NCBI RefSeq assembly: GCF_900101875.1
Contig: NZ_FNAI01000001.1
Location: 806,001-870,000 of the forward strand
Direction: 5' to 3'
DNA length: 64,000 bases
From: Mucilaginibacter pineti
GTDB lineage: Bacteria > Bacteroidota > Bacteroidia > Sphingobacteriales > Sphingobacteriaceae
The notes under the pieces are model-generated. The model was not told the origin of the DNA and did no database searches. It was given only the letters and a program-made list of their open reading frames with translations. Below are positions 8,346-16,991 of this stretch, one piece after another. Position numbers and translations under genes: made by a program. How positions within the stretch are numbered: the first letter of the stretch is position 1; the number at the start of each line of letters is the position of its first letter.

Positions 8346-10772
8346 ATGGAAGAAACAGAAAAATTTCAACGCAAGCTTCCCAATCAGGAAATTGATTATT
8401 TTAAAATAGCCAAGGTGCTATTAAGCCGCTGGTACTGGATATTGGCATCGGTAACTATTACCGTGGCGCTATCCTACACTTATATTTGGTATACGCCAAA
8501 AACATACTCAACCTCCGGTACACTTAAGGCCGAAGAAAAAAAATCGGAAGTATCCGATCTTATCACCTCTATGGCTACAACCGAAAGAGGTCCCTCTAAA
8601 ATTCAAAGTATCATATCTGTATTACAAAGCCGTAACGTAATATTAAGTGCTATTAAGGATATGGATTACAGAGTAAGCTTTTACATATCCGGCAGGGTAC
8701 GTACATCAGAGATTTATCCTACCAAGCCCCTGAATATTCAATTAATAAAGTTCGACAGTTTAAACTTTTATCGTGGTATTATTAGTTATAAACCGTTAAA
8801 TAAACGCTCATTTAACCTTACCTATAACGTTGGTAAAAAAGAAATTACAAATAATTTCGCCTATAATTCCCCTGTAACTATTGGTAATACCAGTTTTAAT
8901 ATAAAAAGTTCAGGATACTTTGATCATAATACCGTATACCTGTTTAACTTTAATATTCCTGAAGATTTTATCGGCCGGGTGCAAAGTGGTTTCAGAGCGG
9001 GCGAAACGGGAAAGAACACCAATATTATCGGGTTACAAATCACAGACTCAAATCCCCAGTTTGCAGCGGATGTACTTAATAATATTATGAAGGAATATGT
9101 AATTTTTGACCGTGTTCAAAAAGCGCAATCCGCTTCCCAAATGATTGATTTTATTGATAGTCAGCTTTCTTTCCTTTCAAGTGAAGTAAAAGGATCAGAA
9201 AAATCCATCGAAAAGTATAAAAACAAAACCAAAATTCTTGATGTGTCTACCGCGTCAAGTTCTTCAGCAACCAAATCGGCCGAGATTGAAACAAACAAAT
9301 CGCTATTAAAAATTCAAATCATAGCGCTTGACCAATTAAGCAGTCAAATAACCAGGGAAAAGGATAACGTTACCCTGAGTTTCAGCACTGTTGGGGCTAC
9401 CGTGCCCGCGCTCGATGCGTTAATTGCAAAACTGGATGGTCTTATAACCGAAAGGACAACCTTGTTAAAAGACTTTACCCCAAACTCTTATCTTTTACAT
9501 GATATCAATCAATCAATTCTTCAGGTTAAACTCACAGCTCTTAATAACATAAAAGCTATACGCCTTGGCCTCGAAAAAAACATAGCATATCTTGACAACC
9601 AGCTTGCCTTGGTTAACCAAACAATACAGGCACTACCAGCTGCTCAGCGTGACTTGGTAAGCTTGCAGCGCGATTTTGAGATTAACGATAAGGTGTACTC
9701 CTTTTTATCGGAAAAAAAGCTGGAAGCACAAATAAGCCGCGCAGGGATACTTCCAGGAGCAACTATTATTGAATTCGCACAACCAAATTTCAACTCGGTA
9801 TCGCCAGATGAGCACGATATTCACCGAACTGCAATAATACTTGGACTGGCAGTTGGGCTTGGATTAATCATATTAATAAGGATACTTAACCCATATATAT
9901 ACGATAAGGAAACAATTGAAAGCTTAACAGCCATCCCAATACTGGGTGTAATAAGAAAGTACCCCGAACCTGTAGATGAAAACAGCAGGCAGGTTTTAGC
10001 ACTCAGTAAGCCTAAATCCATATTTGCAGAGTCGGTGCGTTCGGTACGTACAAACCTAAGCTTTTTGGCCGCCGAAAAATCGAGCAAAGTCATTTGTGTA
10101 ACATCAGAGGTTGCCGGCGAAGGTAAATCGTTTGTGGCAGTAAATTTATCGAGCACCTTATCTCTTATCGATAAAAAAGTTATACTCATAGCCGCCGATT
10201 TAAGGAGGTCGAGATTGCATAAAACCTTTCATGTACCCAATGATAAAGGCCTAAGCAATTACCTGGCGTACCAATGTACTTTAGACGAAATCATCATCCA
10301 CTCTGATCAGGAGAACCTGGATTTTATTATTTCGGGTCCGGTACCGCCAAACCCATCAGAATTACTGCATACTGAACGTATGATTAGCATGATAGCCGAT
10401 TTGAAAACGAAATATGATATCATAATGATTGACACAGCACCTATTGGCCTTGTATCAGACGCTATACCACTCATCAGAATGAGTGATATTAATGTGTTTG
10501 TAATTCGATCCGCTAAGTCGAAATTTTACGCGGCTACTGTTCCACAACGTATTGCACAGGAGTATCATCTGGACAATACAGTTATCGTACTCAACGCCTA
10601 CGAAGAAGATTTGCTGCATGCAAGATATTACACTACGAAATTTAATGGAGATAGTGGCAGTTCTCGGTATTATTATTATTCTGACTATAGTGGTTATTCA
10701 GGTTCTGGCTATTATCTGGATGATGAGAAAGAAAAATGGTGGAACATTCGTAAGTGGTTTAAAAGTAAATAA
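8346..10772 (+). CDS. wzc: Polysaccharide co-polymerase / tyrosine autokinase (Wzc family)
   Basis: An 808-residue inner-membrane protein that sets chain length and couples synthesis to export. Two transmembrane helices (about 31-50 and 492-512) bracket a periplasmic Wzz-like domain with coiled-coil segments. The cytoplasmic BY-kinase has Walker A EVAGEGKS near 587-594, Walker A' ILIAADLRRSR near 612, and Walker B IIMIDTAPIG near 690. The C-terminal tail carries a dense tyrosine cluster (RYYYYSDYSGYSGSGYY, about 775-791), the usual autophosphorylation site. It starts one base after wza stops, a tight operon. Confidence 0.93.
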   Translation: MEETEKFQRKLPNQEIDYFKIAKVLLSRWYWILASVTITVALSYTYIWYTPKTYSTSGTLKAEEKKSEVSDLITSMATTERGPSKIQSIISVLQSRNVILSAIKDMDYRVSFYISGRVRTSEIYPTKPLNIQLIKFDSLNFYRGIISYKPLNKRSFNLTYNVGKKEITNNFAYNSPVTIGNTSFNIKSSGYFDHNTVYLFNFNIPEDFIGRVQSGFRAGETGKNTNIIGLQITDSNPQFAADVLNNIMKEYVIFDRVQKAQSASQMIDFIDSQLSFLSSEVKGSEKSIEKYKNKTKILDVSTASSSSATKSAEIETNKSLLKIQIIALDQLSSQITREKDNVTLSFSTVGATVPALDALIAKLDGLITERTTLLKDFTPNSYLLHDINQSILQVKLTALNNIKAIRLGLEKNIAYLDNQLALVNQTIQALPAAQRDLVSLQRDFEINDKVYSFLSEKKLEAQISRAGILPGATIIEFAQPNFNSVSPDEHDIHRTAIILGLAVGLGLIILIRILNPYIYDKETIESLTAIPILGVIRKYPEPVDENSRQVLALSKPKSIFAESVRSVRTNLSFLAAEKSSKVICVTSEVAGEGKSFVAVNLSSTLSLIDKKVILIAADLRRSRLHKTFHVPNDKGLSNYLAYQCTLDEIIIHSDQENLDFIISGPVPPNPSELLHTERMISMIADLKTKYDIIMIDTAPIGLVSDAIPLIRMSDINVFVIRSAKSKFYAATVPQRIAQEYHLDNTVIVLNAYEEDLLHARYYTTKFNGDSGSSRYYYYSDYSGYSGSGYYLDDEKEKWWNIRKWFKSK

Positions 10773-10787
10773 TACCTTTTTTTAATA

Positions 10788-11303
10788 ATGGACTTAAATA
10801 CAAGTACTAATGCAAAAAAATGGTACCCGGTTTATACTAACTCCCGTGCCGAAAAAAAAGCTTTGGAGGCTTTACTTAGTAAAGGATTCGAAGCTTACCT
10901 GCCATTGCACCGACAGTTGAAAAAGTGGAGCGATCGTAAAAAATGGGTCGAAGAACCGTTCCTTAAATCATACATCTTTGTTAACATTGCCGAACATGAA
11001 CAGGCCGATATATTAATGACAAAAGGTATATCGCGCTTTTTATATTTTTCGGGTAAACCAGCATCAATGCCCGATCGCCAAATAACAGATTTACAGTTAT
11101 TAATGGCAAGTCCCTATGAATTAGAAATCACAGAGGCAAATTTGCAGTCGGGAGAAAAAGTAATCATTAAAGCAGGTCCATTAAAAGGCATGACCGGCGA
11201 AGTGGTATCAAATCGGTCGCAAAAACAATTAATATTAAGGCTCGAAAGTATCGGTCGCGTTATAATAGTACACGTTGCTGCATCATATATAGAGAGATTT
11301 TAA
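10788..11303 (+). CDS. UpxY/NusG-like transcription antiterminator
   Basis: A 171-residue NusG paralogue. The NGN domain starts with KKWYPVYTNSRAEKKALEAL and includes FLKSYIFVNI; the C-terminal KOW motif is around GPLKGMTGEVV. In Bacteroides, UpxY proteins bind the 5' leader of their own capsule operon and let RNA polymerase pass early terminators. Its position between wzc and the glycosyltransferase genes, and the two hairpins that follow, fit that role. Specificity for this locus is inferred. Confidence 0.88.
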   Translation: MDLNTSTNAKKWYPVYTNSRAEKKALEALLSKGFEAYLPLHRQLKKWSDRKKWVEEPFLKSYIFVNIAEHEQADILMTKGISRFLYFSGKPASMPDRQITDLQLLMASPYELEITEANLQSGEKVIIKAGPLKGMTGEVVSNRSQKQLILRLESIGRVIIVHVAASYIERF

Positions 11304-11329
11304 TTGAAATTATTTATTTTCAATTAAAA
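11298..11329 (+). terminator. AT-rich hairpin after the antiterminator gene
   Basis: A perfect 12-base inverted repeat (11298-11309 with 11318-11329) with an 8-base loop, overlapping the UpxY stop codon. It has no long U-tract, so it may be a weak terminator or a pause site that the UpxY protein acts upon. Confidence 0.45.
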
Positions 11330-11409
11330 GGACTGGTCGGATTAATTCTAAGTTCGGTCACAAAAATATAAGCCGGCTTATACAAAAAAAACAATTAAAT
11401 GAAAATCAA

Positions 11410-11436
11410 TGAGTTACACTAAATATATGTAACTCA
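11410..11436 (+). promoter_or_regulatory. Hairpin in the leader upstream of the amidotransferase gene
   Basis: TGAGTTAC (11410-11417) pairs with GTAACTCA (11429-11436) around an 11-base loop, 31 bases before the AsnB-like start. The 164-base gap from 11304 to 11467 contains no gene. The hairpin could be the loading or pausing element for the antiterminator. Confidence 0.35.
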
Positions 11437-11467
11437 GGAAGCGAAGCTATGAACACCAGGATACAAC

Positions 11468-13255
11468 ATGTGCAGGATTGCGGGAATAATTAACAACCGG
11501 TTACAACCACAACAAATTTGTGAAAAGGTAAAAGCCATGTGCAACTCCCTACAACATGGTGGCCCAGATGATGAAGGGTTATTTGTTAACAAAGAAGACC
11601 ACCTGGTATTTGGACACCGCAGGCTTTCTATAATAGATTTGAGCAGCAACGGGCACCAGCCAATGTCCGATATTAGACAAACAGCCTGGATAACTTTTAA
11701 CGGCGAAATTTATAATTACCAGGATATAAGAAACCAACTACTGAAACTTGGAGTTCAATTTCGTTCTGTAACTGATACAGAAGTAATACTATCAGCTTAT
11801 TTACAATGGGGTACCGCTGCGTTTTCCAAATTTAGGGGAATGTTTGCATTTGCGATATTTGACAGTGTTAAACACCTCACCTACTTAGTACGTGACACCG
11901 CGGGCATAAAGCCGATATATTACTTCATCAATAACCAATCACTAAGTTTTGCCTCAGAAGTAAGAGCATTTACAGCCGGTGGCATAACAACCGAGAAAGA
12001 TAATAATTGGCCTATCCGCCTTTTGGCTTTTGGGCACATTCCCGAGCCTTATACCACGTTAAAAAATGTTTTCAGCCTGCCTAAAGGTCATTATTTACGC
12101 TGGGACAATACATCCTCCACACATGTTATCAGTAAATACGAACAACCAAATAAAAGGGAACAGATAACTAATATAGATGAGGCACGAGAAGTAATTAAAA
12201 CTGCTCTTATAAAAAGTGTAAACCGCCAGATGATAGCTGATGCGCCGCTGGGTGTATTTTTAAGCGGTGGCATTGATTCCAGTCTTTTAACCTTACTGGC
12301 TGATAAAGAAAAAGAAGAACAGCTTAACACTATATCAATTTTTTTTAACGAAAAGCTATATGATGAACAAGCCTATCAAGGTGTTGTTTTGAAACAGTTG
12401 AAAGGGAAAAATTTTTCACATCTGGTAAAACAGCAGGATTTTGAAACACACTTTTCACAAATTATAACAGCAATGGATATGCCAACAACAGATGGCATCA
12501 ACAGTTGGTTTATCAGTAAATATGCACATGAAGATGGACTAAAAGCTGTGCTTTCGGGCGTGGGTGCAGATGAATACTTTGGCGGTTATCCCTCATTTAA
12601 CAGGATGAGATACCTCGCTTTTTTAAGAAAAATGCCGTCTTCTATATTTTCGGCAGCAAAGAATATTTTGCCTGATCCGTATAAAAAACTTACCTTTTTA
12701 GCTAATGAGGGTTCCATAGCCGATTACCTTTTATTACGAGGCTTTTTTTCGCCAGGCGATATTGCTATGATTTTAGGAGCAAATACCAGACAGATACAAG
12801 AGGTTCTTTTTAACAGCCATGATGTGCCAGATCTTGGCCCTTACAATCAAGAGCATGCCGCATGGTTTGAAACTAATTTGTATATGCAAAACCAACTTTT
12901 AAGAGATACCGATGTAATGAGCATGAGCCACGGCCTTGAGGTTAGGGTACCATTTTTAGATGAGGATTTTACTGCAGCTGTAGAAAGCATTACACCAGAA
13001 ATAAGGTTTAACAGCACACAATCAAAAAAATTACTGATTGATAGTTTTTCCCCCCTGCTACCTGCATCAATATGGAACAGACCAAAAATGGGTTTTACAT
13101 TTCCCCTGCAAACATGGATGGGGCAACACCCCGAAATAAATAACAGTAGCCTTTATAAAGATAAACTCTCTAAAAAAGTTATTAATAAGTTTAAAAATAA
13201 CCGTATACATTGGTCAAAAGCATTCGCGCTTTACCAGATAAAGGCCCATGTCTAA
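11468..13255 (+). CDS. asnB: Asparagine synthase-like glutamine amidotransferase (AsnB family)
   Basis: A 595-residue two-domain enzyme. The class II glutamine amidotransferase domain begins MCRIAGI, exposing the nucleophile Cys2, with HGGPDDEG at about 30-37. The synthetase domain has the PP-motif LSGGIDSS at about 265-272 and SGVGADEYFGGYP further on. AsnB homologues within polysaccharide loci often amidate a sugar acid or an amino-acid substituent rather than making free asparagine; which applies here is not decidable. It overlaps the next gene by eight bases. Confidence 0.88.
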   Translation: MCRIAGIINNRLQPQQICEKVKAMCNSLQHGGPDDEGLFVNKEDHLVFGHRRLSIIDLSSNGHQPMSDIRQTAWITFNGEIYNYQDIRNQLLKLGVQFRSVTDTEVILSAYLQWGTAAFSKFRGMFAFAIFDSVKHLTYLVRDTAGIKPIYYFINNQSLSFASEVRAFTAGGITTEKDNNWPIRLLAFGHIPEPYTTLKNVFSLPKGHYLRWDNTSSTHVISKYEQPNKREQITNIDEAREVIKTALIKSVNRQMIADAPLGVFLSGGIDSSLLTLLADKEKEEQLNTISIFFNEKLYDEQAYQGVVLKQLKGKNFSHLVKQQDFETHFSQIITAMDMPTTDGINSWFISKYAHEDGLKAVLSGVGADEYFGGYPSFNRMRYLAFLRKMPSSIFSAAKNILPDPYKKLTFLANEGSIADYLLLRGFFSPGDIAMILGANTRQIQEVLFNSHDVPDLGPYNQEHAAWFETNLYMQNQLLRDTDVMSMSHGLEVRVPFLDEDFTAAVESITPEIRFNSTQSKKLLIDSFSPLLPASIWNRPKMGFTFPLQTWMGQHPEINNSSLYKDKLSKKVINKFKNNRIHWSKAFALYQIKAHV

Positions 13256-14366
13256 AAAAGTAGTTTTCTTTACTTTACAAACCTTTAGTACTACCGGCGG
13301 CATCCAAAAAATGAGCCGCACCTTAGGGCATTCTTTATATAAATTGGCGCAGATCGATAAATGGAATTTTGAAATGTGGTCAGCATATGATAAACCGGAT
13401 GACCTGATGTTACAATATCTACCACAAAGCGCGTTCAGGGCATTCGGAATAAACCGGATGAACTATTTATTTAAAGCAATAAAACGTTCGTTAAAACCAG
13501 ATGTCGTTATTCTAAGTCATATAAATCTTTCGGTTTTAGGTTTACTTATTAAATTAACTAATCCTAAGTGTAAAGTGTGGTTGATTGCTCATGGCGTTGA
13601 GGTTTGGCGACCACTATCTTATATAAAAAGATGTCTGTTAAAAAGATGCGATAAAATTATATGCGTAAGTAATTTTACACAGGAGCAAATAATAAAGCAC
13701 CATAATGTAGACAGGAATATTTGCCGGGTACTTAATAACGCTGTTGATCCTTTTATGAAACAGCCCGAAACGTTTGAAAAACCTGCTTATTTAATAAACA
13801 GGCATGAGCTTAAAAACAGTTATCCCATTATATTTACATTAACACGCCTGGCGTCATCTGAACAATATAAAGGTTACGAACAGGTAATAGCTGCTGTAAG
13901 CAATTTAAAGAACCAGTTTCCCAACATAAAATATATTTTATCAGGCAAGTATGATGTAAAGGAGGAAATAAGAATAAAAAAACTTATTCTTCAACATCAA
14001 ATACAAGAGCAGATTATCCTAACTGGTTTTATAGATGAGTATGAGCTTGTTGACCATTTTCTGCTGGCAGATTTGTTTGTACTGCCCAGTAAAAAAGAGG
14101 GATTCGGCATTGTGTTTATTGAGGCCTTAGCCTGCGGGCTGCCTGTTATTTGCGGCAATGCAGACGGTAGTATTGATGCCATCAGAAATGGCGAACTGGG
14201 CACTGCAATTAACCCGGAAAATCCCACTGAACTTATAGATTGCATAACAACATATCTTAATACACCTTTTACAGCCCAACATCGTAAGCAACTGCAACAA
14301 CAGTGTTTACTTCATTTTAATGAAAATAATTACATGCAAAAACTAAACATACTCTTTAACGAATGA
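13248..14366 (+). CDS. Glycosyltransferase family 4
   Basis: A 372-residue GT-B enzyme. The N-terminal half includes a glycine-rich TTGGIQKMSR loop; the C-terminal half has TLTRLASSEQYKGYEQVI and the EX7E motif in KKEGFGIVFIEALACGLPVI. It overlaps both neighbours by a few bases, showing translational coupling within the exopolysaccharide operon. Donor and acceptor are unknown. Confidence 0.9.
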   Translation: MSKKVVFFTLQTFSTTGGIQKMSRTLGHSLYKLAQIDKWNFEMWSAYDKPDDLMLQYLPQSAFRAFGINRMNYLFKAIKRSLKPDVVILSHINLSVLGLLIKLTNPKCKVWLIAHGVEVWRPLSYIKRCLLKRCDKIICVSNFTQEQIIKHHNVDRNICRVLNNAVDPFMKQPETFEKPAYLINRHELKNSYPIIFTLTRLASSEQYKGYEQVIAAVSNLKNQFPNIKYILSGKYDVKEEIRIKKLILQHQIQEQIILTGFIDEYELVDHFLLADLFVLPSKKEGFGIVFIEALACGLPVICGNADGSIDAIRNGELGTAINPENPTELIDCITTYLNTPFTAQHRKQLQQQCLLHFNENNYMQKLNILFNE

Positions 14367-15223
14367 GTACTTCTGCAGAAAAATGGGATATTGAATTAAC
14401 GCCACACAACGCCCTCTTTGATTTGCATTTACGCGATGTATGGCAATACCGAGATTTATTATGGCTGCTGGTAAGGCGCGATTTTGTATCGTTTTACAAA
14501 CAAACCATTTTAGGGCCCTTGTGGTTTTTTGTGCAACCCGTTATCACCATAGTTTTTTATACACTTATATTTGGCAATCTGGCTGGCATCCCGGTAGATG
14601 GCCTTCCTAAACCTCTTTTTTATCTGGCAGGAACTATAATTTGGAATTACTTTTCTGATTGTCTTACCAAAACGTCAACAGTTTTCAGGGACAACGCAGG
14701 CATGTTGGGTAAGGTTTACTTTCCAAGACTAATAATGCCGTTAAGTATTGTATTATCAAACCTCATACGGTTTACCGTTCAGTTTTTGCTTTTCATAATA
14801 CTGTACATCGTTTTCATTTTAAAGGGAGAGGCAATAGCTCCCAATATTTTTCTGCTTATGCTGCCTTTACTCATCATTTTAATAGCTTCATTGGGCTTAG
14901 GAATGGGCATGATTATATCAGCAGTAACTACAAAATATCGGGATCTGGCCTTTGTTATTGCGTTTGGAGTGCCACTTTTAATGTACTCAACTACAGTAAT
15001 TTATCCGCTATCTATTGTACAGATTAAATACCCGGCATATAGTTGGTTAATTAAATATAACCCAGTAACAGCTATCATCGAAACTTTCAGATACGGTTTT
15101 TTAGGCAAGGGGGCATTTAGCTGGGATTTGTTGGGGTACAGCACACTTACTACAGCGGCTATACTTATTGTAGGAGTCATCATATTTAACAAAGTGGAAA
15201 AAACTTTTGTGGATACAGTATAA
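14363..15223 (+). CDS. ABC-2 type polysaccharide export permease (Wzm/TagG family)
   Basis: A 286-residue permease with six predicted membrane helices. The N-terminal amphipathic segment and LLVRRDFVSFYKQTILGPLWFFVQP are typical of Wzm/TagG/RfbA permeases, which move lipid-linked polysaccharide across the inner membrane. These proteins need an ATP-binding Wzt partner, normally the next gene, but the next gene here is a glycosyltransferase and no ABC ATPase occurs anywhere in the window. It overlaps the preceding GT4 gene by four bases. Confidence 0.9.
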   Translation: MSTSAEKWDIELTPHNALFDLHLRDVWQYRDLLWLLVRRDFVSFYKQTILGPLWFFVQPVITIVFYTLIFGNLAGIPVDGLPKPLFYLAGTIIWNYFSDCLTKTSTVFRDNAGMLGKVYFPRLIMPLSIVLSNLIRFTVQFLLFIILYIVFILKGEAIAPNIFLLMLPLLIILIASLGLGMGMIISAVTTKYRDLAFVIAFGVPLLMYSTTVIYPLSIVQIKYPAYSWLIKYNPVTAIIETFRYGFLGKGAFSWDLLGYSTLTTAAILIVGVIIFNKVEKTFVDTV

Positions 15224-16384
15224 GTGGCAAAAGTAAATTTGAAATTATTGCAGATTTGTGCTGCTTATAAACCGGCATTCATTTATGGAGGTCCAACCAT
15301 GTCGGTATCTATGCTGTCTGAGCAACTCTCAAAAGCGGGTTATGATTTGCAGGTATATACTACCACTGCAAATGGTACTGAGGAACTCAATACCTCCCCC
15401 AACAAGTTGACAAACGTTGATGGTGTACAGGTAACTTATTTTAAACGTATTACAAAAGATCACACGCACTTTTCACCGGCTTTGCTTAAAGTGTTATGGA
15501 AAAATGTAAAGGCCTATGATGTGGTACATATTCACGCCTGGTGGAATCTTGTTTCCCTATTTTCCTGCCTTATAGCGTTGACGCGCGGTGTGCCTGTTGT
15601 AGTTTCGCCAAGGGGTACATTGAGCAATTACTCCTTTCACAATAAAAACAACTTAGCAAAGGCATTCATTCACTACCTTTTGGGTAAACCAATGTTAAAT
15701 AAATGCCACCTTCATGTTACTTCGGCACTTGAATATAATGCGGTAAGTGCCATGCTTAAACCCAAAAGCATAAATAATTTGCCCAACTTTGTAAAGTTAC
15801 CCGCTGCATCTTATACGGTGATAAATAATAGTTCTTCTCCATTTAAGTTGCTCTTCCTCTCGCGCATCGAAGAAAAGAAAGGACTGGATATCTTAATAAA
15901 AACGTTGCCGCTTTTAAATTTTCAGTATATGCTAACTATCGTCGGCGATGGCGATGAGAATTATATAAACGAATTAAAAGCATTAGCGTATAAATACAAA
16001 GCAGAAGAAAATATTAACTGGGTGGGCTTTCAAACTGATCATAAATTCAAACTGCTTCAGGAACAGGATTTGCTTGTGTTACCATCGCACGATGAAAACT
16101 TCGGAAATGTGGTCATTGAAAGTCTAAGCGTTGGGACAGCAGTTTTGGTGAGCAAATTTGTAGGGTTGGCTAACTATGTTATCGATAAAAACATGGGATG
16201 GCAATGCAATCCCGACGAAGTATCGTTAGGTACAACACTTAATCATATTGCTGGTAACAGCAATGACTTAAAACAGATCCGCCTAAATGCGCCCTCTATT
16301 ATCCGTGCGGATTTTGATGAAAGTGCGCTAACAAAAAGATATGCGGATATGTACAAAAATATAATTATTAATGGCCGACTATAA
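15224..16384 (+). CDS. Glycosyltransferase family 4
   Basis: A 386-residue GT-B enzyme that begins with a GTG immediately after the permease stop codon. The N-terminal ICAAYKPAFIYGGPTMSVS loop and the C-terminal HDENFGNVVIESLSVGTAVL (EX7E) are typical of GT4. It overlaps the methyltransferase gene by 14 bases. Substrate is unknown; the order of action relative to the other transferases cannot be read from sequence. Confidence 0.88.
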   Translation: MAKVNLKLLQICAAYKPAFIYGGPTMSVSMLSEQLSKAGYDLQVYTTTANGTEELNTSPNKLTNVDGVQVTYFKRITKDHTHFSPALLKVLWKNVKAYDVVHIHAWWNLVSLFSCLIALTRGVPVVVSPRGTLSNYSFHNKNNLAKAFIHYLLGKPMLNKCHLHVTSALEYNAVSAMLKPKSINNLPNFVKLPAASYTVINNSSSPFKLLFLSRIEEKKGLDILIKTLPLLNFQYMLTIVGDGDENYINELKALAYKYKAEENINWVGFQTDHKFKLLQEQDLLVLPSHDENFGNVVIESLSVGTAVLVSKFVGLANYVIDKNMGWQCNPDEVSLGTTLNHIAGNSNDLKQIRLNAPSIIRADFDESALTKRYADMYKNIIINGRL

Positions 16385-16991
16385 AGACTATGGTTTTCAT
16401 GAAGCTGGGCCTACCCACAACCTAAACTACCAGTTAAACGAGCTAACTGGATTATTAAATAAACATGCAAATAAGTTTATTCTTGATCTGGGCTGCGGCA
16501 ATGGATATCTTGTAAATCATTTAATTGAAAAGGGTTATAACGCCTACGGTACTGATGCTTCTGAAAAAGGCATTGCAATTGCACAAAAACAGAATGTCGA
16601 ACGTTTTTTTGTACAGGACCTTTCTTCAGAAGCATTACCGGTACAGTTGCAAAACATTACTTTTGATACCATCATATCAACTGAAGTTATCGAGCATTTA
16701 TATAATCCAGAAGCGTTTATCAATTTTTGCAGGCAACAGTTGCCTAACGGTGGTGAGATTATCATAACAACACCTTATCACGGCTACTTAAAAAATCTGT
16801 TACTGAGCTTATTGAATAAATGGGATAGCCATATGAATCCGTTATGGCTTGGAGGCCATATTAAATTATGGTCGAAAACTACCCTCTCGAAAATATTACG
16901 CAATGCTGGATTTACCATTATTGAATTTAAGGGTTGCGGCCGGATACCTTATCTTTGGAAATCAATGATAATTAAAGCGAAGTTAAATTGA
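16371..16991 (+). CDS. Class I SAM-dependent methyltransferase
   Basis: A 206-residue enzyme with the SAM-binding motif LDLGCGNGY at about 38-46, an acidic residue in YGTDAS closing strand 2, and STEVIEHLYNPEAF at about 101-114. It resembles UbiG/Methyltransf_11-type proteins. Placed between two glycosyltransferases of the exopolysaccharide operon, it probably methylates a sugar or a chain end. Chain-end methylation is a known stop signal in ABC-dependent O-antigen systems, which would fit the adjacent ABC permease, but this is inference. Confidence 0.82.
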   Translation: MADYKDYGFHEAGPTHNLNYQLNELTGLLNKHANKFILDLGCGNGYLVNHLIEKGYNAYGTDASEKGIAIAQKQNVERFFVQDLSSEALPVQLQNITFDTIISTEVIEHLYNPEAFINFCRQQLPNGGEIIITTPYHGYLKNLLLSLLNKWDSHMNPLWLGGHIKLWSKTTLSKILRNAGFTIIEFKGCGRIPYLWKSMIIKAKLN

